Positions 1-6,080 of a stretch of DNA of 8,791 bases are shown here, one piece after another. Below the pieces are notes generated by a model. The model ran no database searches. It saw nothing but the letters and a program-made list of their open reading frames with translations, and was not told the DNA's origin. The position numbers and the translations under genes are program-made. The first letter of the stretch is position 1, and each line of letters starts with the position of its first letter. The stretch comes from Nanoarchaeota archaeon (GTDB taxonomy: Archaea > EX4484-52 > LFW-46), in the NCBI GenBank assembly GCA_018897155.1, contig JAHILE010000004.1, positions 1-8,791 of the forward strand. Direction: 5' to 3'.

Positions 1-106
1 AGCAGTTTAACGAGATATTGCGAAAATTAAAAAAGAAAGATTCTTCTCTTGCAATGCGTCTTTAAAAGGCAAAAGGAGAAAGCATATAGGACGCTGTGCT
101 TACTAA
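1..106 (+). pseudogene. relE-type toxin remnant, copy A (5' end outside window)
   Basis: This is the 3' part of a broken RelE/ParE-family toxin gene that starts outside the window. One frame reads FNEILRKLKKKDSSLAMRL and hits a stop at about 63. The next frame then reads LKGKRRKHIG, the RelE core strand segment. After that only the last residues (Ala-Tyr, stop at 104-106) remain, because the GRYVL...HHDD segment kept in copy B (7273-7463) is missing here. Bases 6-95 are identical to 7300-7389, including the frame break, so the break predates the duplication. RelE toxins cleave mRNA at the ribosome; this copy cannot encode a working one. The family call rests on copy B, where more of the C-terminus survives. 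Confidence 0.7.
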
Positions 107-142
107 AATGCGCTTAATCATCGCATATTCGCAGTAAAAAGC

Positions 143-186
143 TTTAAAGGTTCGCTAAAGCCGAAAATATGCAAACCTTTAAATAG
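143..186 (+). promoter_or_regulatory. ATPase promoter with flanking inverted repeat
   Basis: A TATA-like box CCTTTAAATAG lies at 176-186. The ATG at 208 is about 26 bases downstream, so transcription may begin at or next to the start codon (leaderless). The box lies in a perfect 10-base inverted repeat: TTTAAAGGTT at 143-152 and AACCTTTAAA at 174-183, spacer 21 bases. The repeat could be an operator. The equivalent region of unit B (7464-7500) keeps the upstream TCGCATATTC block and a TATA-like box ending in AGTTGC, but lacks the left arm. Confidence 0.45.
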
Positions 187-207
187 TTGCAATTAGATAA
201 TATTTTC

Positions 208-1590
208 ATGTTTCAACAATTTATAAATAGAAAAGAAGAGCTGAATAGTCTTGAAGAACACTTTGTAAGCGGCAAACCTGAATTTATTCTCATATACGGC
301 AGAAGGCGGGTCGGCAAAACAGAGATTATAACCCATTTTATTAAAAGCAAGCCAAGCATTTACTTTCTTGCGGAAGAAAAACGGTATGATGACAACCTGA
401 ATGAAATGAAGTCTATAATGGGCAATTTTCTGAAAGATGATGAGTTCGGGCGGATTAATTTCGAAAACTGGGCTCAGCTGTTTAAAAGTTTTTTGGAAAA
501 AATATCCGAAAGAACAATCGTGGTAATAGACGAATTCCCTTATTTAGTTATGGAAAATAACGCAATTCCTTCCGAATTCCAGAAAATATGGGATTTGTAT
601 CTCTCCAAATCAGATAAAATCATGCTTGTGCTCGTAGGCTCGTCAATAAGCATGATGGAAAAACTGCTTGGAAGAAAGTCTCCGCTTTTTGGCAGAAGAA
701 CCGCACAGCTCGAGGTAAAGCCGGTTAATATATTCCAGCTAAAAGAATTTTTTCCGGAACGTTCGATAGAAGAATGCATAAACATTTACGGCTGCACCGA
801 CGGCATACCTTTGTATTTGAAGCAATTCGGCACAAAGACGGATGTATTTGAGAATATGAATAATATATTTTTCCGAAGGGATTCCCCGCTCTACAGCGAA
901 GCCGAAATTTTAATGAAGCAGGAATTCCGTGAGCCTGCCAACTATTTTTCAATACTGAAAGCAATATCCTTCGGGAACACAAAACAGAATAAAATTGTGA
1001 ACTATACAAACATAGACAAGAGCATAATCTCGAAATATCTGAAAAATCTCGAAGAAATACGGGTGATAAAAAGAAAATATCCCGTAACAGAGAGAAAGGA
1101 GACGAGAAAAAGCACAAGATATGCATTTTCGGATAACTATTTCATGTTTTGGTTTAGATACATTTATCCTGCAAAGACGCAGATAGAAAGCGGCTCTAAA
1201 GAGGCTTTTGAATCAATGAAGCGGACATACGATGCATATATGGGCTTTATTTTCGAAAAGGCGGCAGAGCAATTATTATTGATGTGCGATATGTTCGCAT
1301 TCGCAAAGGTCGGCGAATGGTGGCACAAAGACTGCGAAATAGATTTAATTGCGTTAAATGAAAATAAGAAAGAGATTTTCTTTTTTGAATGCAAATGGAT
1401 GATTTTAAAAGAAGGAACCGCAAGGAAAATACTTGAGGATTTAAAGATTAAATCTTTAGCGGTTGATTGGAACAACGGCAAAAGAGCAGAACGTTTTGGC
1501 TTGATTGCAAAACGAATTGAAAACAAGGAAAATCTGAAAAAAGACGGCTTTTTGGCTTTTGACCTCCAAGATTTTGAAAAAATTGCGTGA
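208..1590 (+). CDS. Archaeal ATPase_2 / DUF234 family P-loop ATPase
   Basis: A 460-residue cytoplasmic ATPase with an N-terminal AAA-like STAND-type domain and a C-terminal DUF234 domain. Walker A is GRRRVGKT at residues 31-38 and Walker B is IVVIDEF with D108 and E109. A sensor-like serine is in LVGSS (about 145), followed by an arginine pair at 163-164. A probable winged-helix linker follows (about 245-310). The C-terminal region carries a PD-(D/E)xK nuclease-like pattern: E350, D379 and E394-C-K396. I prefer the ATG at 208 over the upstream TTG at 187, because family members usually start a few residues before the NRKEEL motif and the TATA box fits 208. The gene ends 7 bases before the flippase ATG, so the two are probably co-transcribed. 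The biological role of the family is unsettled. Unit B lacks this gene, so it was inserted in A or lost from B. Confidence 0.9.
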   Translation: MFQQFINRKEELNSLEEHFVSGKPEFILIYGRRRVGKTEIITHFIKSKPSIYFLAEEKRYDDNLNEMKSIMGNFLKDDEFGRINFENWAQLFKSFLEKISERTIVVIDEFPYLVMENNAIPSEFQKIWDLYLSKSDKIMLVLVGSSISMMEKLLGRKSPLFGRRTAQLEVKPVNIFQLKEFFPERSIEECINIYGCTDGIPLYLKQFGTKTDVFENMNNIFFRRDSPLYSEAEILMKQEFREPANYFSILKAISFGNTKQNKIVNYTNIDKSIISKYLKNLEEIRVIKRKYPVTERKETRKSTRYAFSDNYFMFWFRYIYPAKTQIESGSKEAFESMKRTYDAYMGFIFEKAAEQLLLMCDMFAFAKVGEWWHKDCEIDLIALNENKKEIFFFECKWMILKEGTARKILEDLKIKSLAVDWNNGKRAERFGLIAKRIENKENLKKDGFLAFDLQDFEKIA

Positions 1591-1597
1591 CGATTTT

Positions 1598-2752
1598 ATG
1601 AAAGCGAAAATCAACGGCTACATCAGCTCAATAATGGAAGAATCCGCACTGATAAAGGACAGCGGAATGCTCTTTCTTGCGGCTTTTGCCGGGAGTTTGT
1701 TCCTGTTTGTTGCGAATATCATGCTTTCCAAGCAGTTCGGCCCCGAAGGCTTCGGCAATTTCAAGACCGTGCTTTCGTTATTCTTGTTTCTTCCTGCTTT
1801 GATTGAATTCGGCGCAGGGGCAACACTAACAAAATACATCGCCGAGGGCAACACCGGAATAATACGATGGTTCCTTAAGTTGAGGGTTGTAAGTTACATA
1901 GTTGTTGGAGCGACAGTATTTATTTTCAGGGAGCAGATAGCTTCCGTGTTCCTCAAAAACGAAGCATTAAGCCATCTCGTCATTCCCGGACTAATTCTTT
2001 TCCTTTTCACATTCTTTGAAATCTTCAAGCCAATAGTGCAGGGTTTTCAGAATTTTAAATTATTGGGCGTATCGCAATTCCTGACAATGTTTTTCCAAGG
2101 TACATTCATCCTTGCTTTAGGATATTATTTCGGCGTTTATTACGCCCTTCTCGGGTGGGGATTAGCGTACTTGTTCGGCAATTTGCCAAATATAAATTAT
2201 CTCTTAAAAAAGAAGCTCAACGGAAAAAAGGCCAATATCAAAAAGATATTCCGTAATTACAGCATTCCCGTGTATCTGATGATAATTCCTGGATTTGTCG
2301 GCGCTGCAATAATTCCAATCTTGTCGTTGTTCTTTTCACAGAAATTGATTGGGTATTATGCGTTTGCATTCACGTTTTATTCCGGGGTTTTGCTTATATC
2401 TACGGCGTTATCGTCAGTAATGTTTCCGAAAGTATCTGAGTTTTTCGGAGCAAAAAAGCATTTGAATGCTAAAAGCGTACTTATGAGGATTTTTGCAGTC
2501 TATACGCCGATTGTTGTATTGGGCGTTGCAGGAACTGCGATGTTATCTGAATACATTATCAACTTTATTTCGCCATCCTATCTTGCAGGCCTTTCAATAT
2601 TTAAAGCGCTGGTAATCTTAGGCTTTATATCTGGATACGCGCAAGTATACAGAACGTATCTAACAGCAAAAGGCGATATGCGCTCTCTCACGATATGGAC
2701 TCTGGCGCAGAACATCGTACTTTTGGGCGTAAGTTTGGCGGCTATGATTTAA
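1598..2752 (+). CDS. Polysaccharide/lipid-linked oligosaccharide flippase (Wzx/MatE-like), only full-length copy
   Basis: A 384-residue integral membrane protein with about ten to twelve hydrophobic segments. It resembles the oligosaccharide flippase branch of the MOP superfamily (PF01943/PF13440), which moves lipid-linked glycans across the cytoplasmic membrane. Supporting motifs are SKQFGPEGFGNFKTVLSL after the first helix, FLPALIEFGAGATLTKYIAE, and FQNFKLLGVSQF in the middle. The ATG at 1598 is chosen, not the start at 1559 that would lie inside the ATPase gene, because three partial copies share homology from this codon and all have TTTATG here. It is rather short for the family (often 400-500), so a C-terminal helix pair may be missing. 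It follows the ATPase by 7 bases. Its first 300 or so bases recur at 5671, 6798 and 7528, and its last 25 codons are echoed at 3666-3734. Confidence 0.88.
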   Translation: MKAKINGYISSIMEESALIKDSGMLFLAAFAGSLFLFVANIMLSKQFGPEGFGNFKTVLSLFLFLPALIEFGAGATLTKYIAEGNTGIIRWFLKLRVVSYIVVGATVFIFREQIASVFLKNEALSHLVIPGLILFLFTFFEIFKPIVQGFQNFKLLGVSQFLTMFFQGTFILALGYYFGVYYALLGWGLAYLFGNLPNINYLLKKKLNGKKANIKKIFRNYSIPVYLMIIPGFVGAAIIPILSLFFSQKLIGYYAFAFTFYSGVLLISTALSSVMFPKVSEFFGAKKHLNAKSVLMRIFAVYTPIVVLGVAGTAMLSEYIINFISPSYLAGLSIFKALVILGFISGYAQVYRTYLTAKGDMRSLTIWTLAQNIVLLGVSLAAMI

Positions 2753-2770
2753 AGCGAATACGGCTACCAA

Positions 2771-2789
2771 TTATATAAACTTTCTTTGG
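2771..2789 (+). promoter_or_regulatory. GNAT-1 promoter (TATA box)
   Basis: TTATATAAACTTTCTTTGG lies about 40 bases before the GNAT ATG at 2812 and is nearly identical to the sequence before the second GNAT gene (7912-7930, with one T for A). Retention in both units, although the flippase upstream is deleted in unit B, suggests the GNAT gene has its own promoter. Confidence 0.55.
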
Positions 2790-2811
2790 AATAAAATATA
2801 AAGGTTTTATT

Positions 2812-3384
2812 ATGAATGAACGCATCTCATCGGAAGATTTGCGAAGAGAGCAATTATCCGAAAAGCACAGAGGGATACTCAACAGCTTTGAAACCGATGA
2901 AACCGAACTCAAAAAGTTTCTTATCGAGGACGCATTGAATAATCAGGATTTGGCTATCTCGAATACCTATGTCTGGTTTTACAACCCGAAAAACGAGCTT
3001 GCAGGATACATGACCCTTCTCTCTGATGCCATACGAGTACATGGAACGAGCTTAGGACAGTCGTTCCTTGACAAAGGCGTGGCATATAAGACGCTTCCGG
3101 CGCTGAAAATCGGCAGGATGTGCGTTGATAAAAAATATTTACGAAAAGGCATCGGTACTGAGATGATCGCATTTGCCGCAAGAACGCTGCTTGAAATCAA
3201 CGAAAGAATAGGGTGCCGCTACGTTGTGGCTGATGCAAAGCAGGATGCCAAGCATTTTTACAATAAGCTGAACTTTCTAATCTTGAAAGATCGTGAGAAA
3301 GGAACTGTTCCAATGTTCTTTGATATGATGAGAACAATAAGATACCAAAGGCAATTAAGAAAGAACGAGGAGGAATTACGATAA
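2812..3384 (+). CDS. GNAT-family N-acetyltransferase, TacT-like toxin candidate
   Basis: A 190-residue GNAT acetyltransferase. The layout matches the TacT/AtaT-type toxins, which acetylate aminoacyl-tRNA: an N-terminal FETDETELKKFLIEDA segment (26-41), then NTYVWFYN and ELAGYMTL, then the core KIGRMCVDKKYLRKGIGT with acetyl-CoA-binding G113-I-G115, and a HFYNKLNF segment with the usual Tyr (Y150). The first position of the Q/R-x-x-G-x-G motif appears to be Leu (L110) rather than Gln or Arg. It has its own TATA box and no upstream ribbon-helix-helix antitoxin. Instead a 47-residue gene faces it 44 bases downstream on the other strand, an arrangement repeated at 7955-8664. The GNAT family call is firm; the toxin role is inferred from sequence pattern and context. 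Confidence 0.85.
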   Translation: MNERISSEDLRREQLSEKHRGILNSFETDETELKKFLIEDALNNQDLAISNTYVWFYNPKNELAGYMTLLSDAIRVHGTSLGQSFLDKGVAYKTLPALKIGRMCVDKKYLRKGIGTEMIAFAARTLLEINERIGCRYVVADAKQDAKHFYNKLNFLILKDREKGTVPMFFDMMRTIRYQRQLRKNEEELR

Positions 3385-3428
3385 AACATTACAATCCGTG
3401 ATTCCGACGCAGATGAAAAGCTACAGAA

Positions 3429-3572
3429 TTAAACCTTTACTTCAAGTATTCTTTTGGCTATTTCGATGTCTTTCGGTGTCAGTTTGCCGGTCTCCGCTTC
3501 CTTCATTTGCTTAAGGAATCGCTGGGCCCAGACACCTTTTAGCTCGGGCGTTGCCCTGATTGGTTTTGCCAT
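3429..3572 (-). CDS. Small conserved protein convergent with GNAT, putative antitoxin
   Basis: A 47-residue protein starting MAKPIRATPELKG, followed by a predicted amphipathic helix (about 14-27) and a second (LTPKDIEIAKRILEVK). No known domain is recognised with certainty; it shows no ribbon-helix-helix or AbrB pattern. The homologue at 8515-8664 shares MAKPIRATP, L-K/R-G, FL-x-x-M, the T-x-x-D-x-E motif and AKR, and faces the other GNAT gene in the same way. Two diverged but conserved copies indicate that it is really coding. Start support: TTGTGATTATATG gives a GTGAT ribosome site, and a TATA-like CTTTTTAAACT lies 30-40 bases upstream. Antitoxin function is inferred from linkage, size and charge. 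Confidence 0.75.
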   Translation of the reverse strand: MAKPIRATPELKGVWAQRFLKQMKEAETGKLTPKDIEIAKRILEVKV

Positions 3573-3601
3573 ATAATCACAATAGGTTATTATGCGCCGC
3601 A

Positions 3602-3612
3602 GTTTAAAAAGA
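3602..3612 (-). promoter_or_regulatory. TATA-like box for the small convergent gene
   Basis: On the minus strand CTTTTTAAACT lies 30-40 bases before the ATG at 3572, followed by GTGAT directly ahead of the start. A near-identical box, CCTTTTTAAACC, precedes the PIN-partner gene at a similar distance (6749-6760). No experimental support. Confidence 0.45.
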
Positions 3613-3619
3613 TTAAAAA

Positions 3620-3734
3620 CGCCAAATTATGCTTTATATCTCTGCCGGATAAAATATTACTGTGAGCGCTCACCGCGCGGACGGTTGCGCAGAACCTTGT
3701 GGTTTTGGGCGTGAGTGTTATTTTTGAGGGATAA
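3620..3734 (+). pseudogene. Flippase C-terminal remnant joined to a repeated leader
   Basis: Bases 3666-3734 read ALTARTVAQNLVVLGVSV plus a short tail and a stop. This aligns with the C-terminus of the intact flippase, SLTIWTLAQNIVLLGVSL (11 of 18 identical, no gaps). It is a leftover tail with no body: an in-frame TGA sits just upstream at 3663. The 45 bases before it (3620-3664) recur at 5036-5080, also followed by a tail-like scrap. A 12-base perfect palindrome GTGAGCGCTCAC lies at 3662-3673. The remnant ends 42 bases from the stop of the HEPN gene, so it marks one border of the MNT-HEPN module. Confidence 0.6.
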
Positions 3735-3775
3735 TTTATGTAAATATCTCGTGATTCGTGAGAATGCGGCAGATT

Positions 3776-4261
3776 TCAATCATGATTTCTGTTTATGACC
3801 GCAAATATGTTTTGCAGAAACTTTCGTGCATTCTCCGCGGATTCATTCGCAAAAGGCAGATTCGCCTGCGGAAGCGTCTGGTATGTAAAGTGCCCTCGTT
3901 TCCATTTTTCCTTTCCGAACAGATTGAGAAGCTCGTCTGCAGTGACAATCATCTTCTTGTAAATGTTCAAAAGTTCAAAATCAAGTATCCCTGTATCTAC
4001 AAATGCTTTTTTGAATTCGTCGATTGTTTTCTTATGGATTTCCGGCGGCTTGGCGTCTATTCCTTTTGTAAGCAGCAGCGCTTTAGCTGCGTAGAATATG
4101 GCATAATAGGCATGAGATATTACTGCGCTATAAAATGTATCACTTTTTTCTGCCTGGAGCTGTTTCTTCAAATCCTCATTTCCGGAGAGCAAAAGCAGGG
4201 ACTTTGCAAGACGCAGTTCATTTTCAGACCGTTCCAGATACAGCTTAACCATTGAATCCAT
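3776..4261 (-). CDS. HEPN-domain protein of MNT-HEPN pair
   Basis: A 161-residue, mostly helical protein of the HEPN family (PF05168-like). The hallmark helix SHAYYAIFYAAKALLL lies at about residues 49-64, followed by a helix around EIHKKTIDEFKKAF. It overlaps the nucleotidyltransferase gene upstream by 17 bases, the usual tight coupling of a two-gene MNT-HEPN operon. In studied pairs HEPN is the RNase toxin and MNT the antitoxin that AMPylates it. The canonical catalytic R-x(4-6)-H motif is not clearly present; only close R-G-H and R-N-H triplets occur near the C-terminal half. The protein may therefore be a HEPN partner without that RNase site. ATG at 4261 is used; ATG at 4252 is an alternative. 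Confidence 0.85.
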   Translation of the reverse strand: MDSMVKLYLERSENELRLAKSLLLLSGNEDLKKQLQAEKSDTFYSAVISHAYYAIFYAAKALLLTKGIDAKPPEIHKKTIDEFKKAFVDTGILDFELLNIYKKMIVTADELLNLFGKEKWKRGHFTYQTLPQANLPFANESAENARKFLQNIFAVINRNHD

Positions 4262-4856
4262 GCTTTCTCGCCTCGTTTATCGTGAGATAATAATTTTCTG
4301 CGCCGAAAAATATAAGCCTTTCTTTAAAGATGAACTTTGCGTAGTTTTCTTCTTTTGCAAGAAGCATTTCTAAGAATTCTTTTTGCGTAAACACATATGG
4401 ATGCACTTCGGGTATTAGAAGGCCGCCTTTGTTTTTCAGAGTGTTCAGAATTGATATCGTATCGTCGTTTGTGATAACTATGACGTCAAGGTCCGAATTT
4501 TTTGTTTCTGTTCCCTTTGCATAGCTTCCTGCGATTATCAGAGTGAAATATGCAGTATTTATGATTTTGAATATTTCATTGATGTTGGGGATTTCCCGTT
4601 CATTTGCTTCAAGCTCGTCCAAAAGAGAAAGGTATTTTATGGCGATGGCTGAATTAAGGTTAATCGTTACTATTTTAGAATGCCCCTTTTCTTCAAGATG
4701 CAAAATCCCGAGTTTTGAAAGCTTTTTTACCGCATTAAATGTCCATGAGTAAGAAGTTGTTTCTACTGCTTTTGAAATCTCCCGGATAGTATATGTCTTA
4801 AACAGCCTTTTCCTGAATATTTCGATTATTCTTAATTCTTTATTTGTCAGCATCAT
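4245..4856 (-). CDS. Winged-helix MNT-type nucleotidyltransferase (antitoxin of HEPN pair)
   Basis: A 203-residue protein in two parts. Residues 1-68 look like a winged helix-turn-helix (TIREISKAVETTSYSWTFNA, then a wing ending KIVTINLN). Residues about 90-203 form a minimal nucleotidyltransferase domain with GSYAKGTETKNSDLD: G110-S111 and the metal-binding pair D122 and D124. Stand-alone MNT proteins usually lack the DNA-binding part, so this one probably also represses its own operon. Three regularly spaced half-sites sit directly upstream. GTGAT precedes the start, which is one of two adjacent ATGs (4856 or 4853). It is the first gene of the operon with the HEPN gene. Confidence 0.87.
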   Translation of the reverse strand: MMLTNKELRIIEIFRKRLFKTYTIREISKAVETTSYSWTFNAVKKLSKLGILHLEEKGHSKIVTINLNSAIAIKYLSLLDELEANEREIPNINEIFKIINTAYFTLIIAGSYAKGTETKNSDLDVIVITNDDTISILNTLKNKGGLLIPEVHPYVFTQKEFLEMLLAKEENYAKFIFKERLIFFGAENYYLTINEARKHGFNG

Positions 4857-4863
4857 ATCACTT

Positions 4864-4900
4864 AAAGTATAATATTATACTTTTAAAAGTATATAAACTT
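4864..4900 (-). promoter_or_regulatory. Promoter/operator of the MNT-HEPN operon, three phased half-sites
   Basis: AAGTATA occurs at 4865-4871, inverted as TATACTT at 4876-4882, and again direct at 4887-4893, so each start is 11 bases after the last, about one helical turn. The first two arms form a perfect 20-base palindrome, AAAGTATAATATTATACTTT (4864-4883). The second and third form ACTTTTAAAAGT (4879-4890). A minus-strand TATA-like TTTATATACT (4889-4898) is about 25 bases before the likely transcription start inside the palindrome. Protein binding here would block both TATA box and start site. The MNT protein's own N-terminal winged helix is the obvious candidate. Confidence 0.6.
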
Positions 4901-5142
4901 TGCTGGAAGAATTTGCGCCGAAACAAGGGGGTAAAAGGTTTGCATGAGCCCAAGGCAGAAAAAGGGCACGCATTATATAATAGGGTGCGGCCATATTTGA
5001 AATGCGTATTTAATTGCAAGCAATGACTTTTTGAGCGCCGGAATTTGCTTTATATTTCTGCCGGATAAAATATTATTGCGAGAGCGCGGACGGCTGCGAG
5101 TTTGGGCTGCGAGGACGGCGGCTGTTTTGCAAAAGAAGTTTG
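4901..5142. other. Intergenic stretch with decayed sequence
   Basis: No convincing intact gene. On the plus strand a TATA-like AGTATATAAACTT (4889-4901) and a purine-rich GGGGGTAAAAGG precede an 18-codon ORF (4944-5000) reading MSPRQKKGTHYIIGCGHI. The YIIGCG pattern resembles the first strand and glycine loop of a TrkA-N/Rossmann domain, so this may be the stub of a lost gene (weak). ATTATATAAT at 4971-4980 is a perfect 10-base palindrome and possible TATA box with no gene behind it. The right part holds the repeat described at 5036. Confidence 0.25.
5036..5110 (+). repeat. Second copy of the 3620 leader plus possible flippase tail scrap
   Basis: TGCTTTATATTTCTGCCGG and the following ATAAAATATTATTG match 3630-3662 at 31 of 33 positions. 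The match continues more loosely through GCGCGGACGGCTGCG and, after a gap, TTTGGGCTGCGAG, corresponding to the flippase tail remnant near 3675-3715. This copy lacks 7 bases of the GTGAGCGCTCAC palindrome region. It appears to be a more decayed copy of the same junction. Both copies contain a TTTATAT box, so the block could have been a promoter. Confidence 0.5.
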
Positions 5143-5394
5143 TTAAGCCATTTCCTTTTCTTCGCCGGAATATTTCCAAAACCATAAAAACAATGCTGTG
5201 ATAAAGACAATGAAATTGACCGCAGCAAAATCATCCATTCGTATGGCGTTTATCAGCCACCAGTGGCCTACAGGCATTGACAATACTCCCATTTGTTTTG
5301 ATAATATCAGCGAATATTGAAATCCGATTGCATACAGCCAGGATAATAAGGATATGCAAAGTACTGTCAATAATGCGGCTTTTTCCAGTTTCAT
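5143..5394 (-). CDS. Small two-helix membrane protein, unknown function
   Basis: Not recognised. An 83-residue protein with two strongly hydrophobic segments, about residues 6-25 and 56-73, separated by a 30-residue loop containing PVGHWWLINAIRMDD. It ends in a charged tail, KYSGEEKEMA. ATG at 5394 is chosen over GTG at 5403, because that GTG is part of a GTGAT ribosome site: GTGATTTTTATG is the same leader pattern seen before other genes here. No convincing TATA box was seen upstream. Composition and start context support a real gene. It lies between the MNT-HEPN module and a broken flippase copy, with no obvious operon partner. Confidence 0.6.
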   Translation of the reverse strand: MKLEKAALLTVLCISLLSWLYAIGFQYSLILSKQMGVLSMPVGHWWLINAIRMDDFAAVNFIVFITALFLWFWKYSGEEKEMA

Positions 5395-5560
5395 AAAAAT
5401 CACATTAGCTACTGTTTTTCTTCAATCCTGCATTAAATCCAACCGGTGCGCATTATTAGTGGCTTCCGGAATATGAATATGATGAGAAGAACTCGCGCCC
5501 AAAATTACACGGCAAAGAGTCTTTTTAGGGCAAAATCATGGAAATCTCCATTTTTCAAGC

Positions 5561-5581
5561 TTTTTCAGCTTTGCTGAAAAA
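5561..5581. repeat. Short perfect hairpin ahead of flippase copy 2
   Basis: TTTTTCAGC at 5561-5569 pairs perfectly with GCTGAAAAA at 5573-5581 around a TTT loop. The sequence AAAATCATG occurs on both sides (5532-5540 and 5578-5586), giving a 46-base direct spacing. It could be a bidirectional terminator or the edge of an inserted segment. No mobile element was recognised. Confidence 0.35.
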
Positions 5582-5583
5582 TC

Positions 5584-6075
5584 ATGCTTAAAAAAGTAAT
5601 GTTACTATATACACCGATAGCGCTTTATTTTGCCTTGACGGGCTGCGGTTGGTATGTGATAGATGATTTTATGCGAGCGAAAATCAACGGCTACATAACT
5701 TCAATAATGGAAGAATCCGCATTGATAAAGGACAGCGGGATGCTGTTTTTAGCGTCATTTGCAGGGAGCATATTCCTGTTCGTGGCAAACATCATGCTAT
5801 CAAAGCAGTTCGGCCCCGAAGGCTTCGGCAATTTCAAGACCGTGCTTTCGTTATTCTTGTTTCTTCCTGCTTTGATTGAATTCGGCGCAGGGGCTACACT
5901 AACAAAATACATCGCCGAAGGCAATACAGGGATAATTAAATGGTTTTTGAAGCTTCGCGTAGTAAGCTATGCGGTTGTAGAGATATTTGCGCATGGTTTC
6001 CGGAATGTTGTGAGTTTGGCGCTTGTGATTAGTGCATTCTCGACTTCGTACTTTGGCAGATGCGGTATCAAATAG
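5584..6075 (+). pseudogene. Flippase copy 2: head and tail joined, middle deleted
   Basis: An open frame of 163 codons that cannot be a complete flippase. From ATG 5671 to about 5977 it encodes the flippase head (MRAKINGYITSIMEE to LKLRVVSYAVV), in register with the intact gene. It then jumps to a sequence whose DNA resembles the flippase 3' end: FRNVV-SLALVI against QNIVLLGVSLAAMI, with about 12 bases missing. The internal loss is roughly 700-800 bases. Codons 5584-5670 (LKKVMLLYTPIALYFAL) look like a late flippase helix, compare IFAVYTPIVVLGVA in the intact copy, so a second fragment may be fused in front (weak). Bases 5803-5894 are identical to 1730-1821. The frame ends 5 bases before the convergent PIN gene. 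Confidence 0.7.
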
Positions 6076-6080
6076 GAAAG

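Noticed and set aside
725-1126. 133-codon minus-strand open frame inside the ATPase gene
   Set aside because: Antisense shadow of a well-supported ATPase; Cys- and Ser-rich composition with no motif.
3758-4255. 165-codon plus-strand open frame over the HEPN gene
   Set aside because: It is the antisense of the HEPN gene, has no family features, and the minus-strand frame carries clear HEPN and operon signals.
3620-5110. CRISPR-like or insertion-sequence ends suggested by repeated blocks
   Set aside because: Only two copies, no regular spacers, no transposase and no terminal inverted repeats around them.
5473-5577. 34-codon plus-strand ORF starting MNMMRRTRAQ
   Set aside because: No ribosome site, no homologue in the window and it ends inside the 5561-5581 hairpin; not enough to call a gene.
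5691-5924. Minus-strand frames opposite three of the flippase heads (also 1618-1854 and 7548-7781) with similar proteins
   Set aside because: The similarity follows from the duplicated flippase DNA on the plus strand; no independent start signals or domain.
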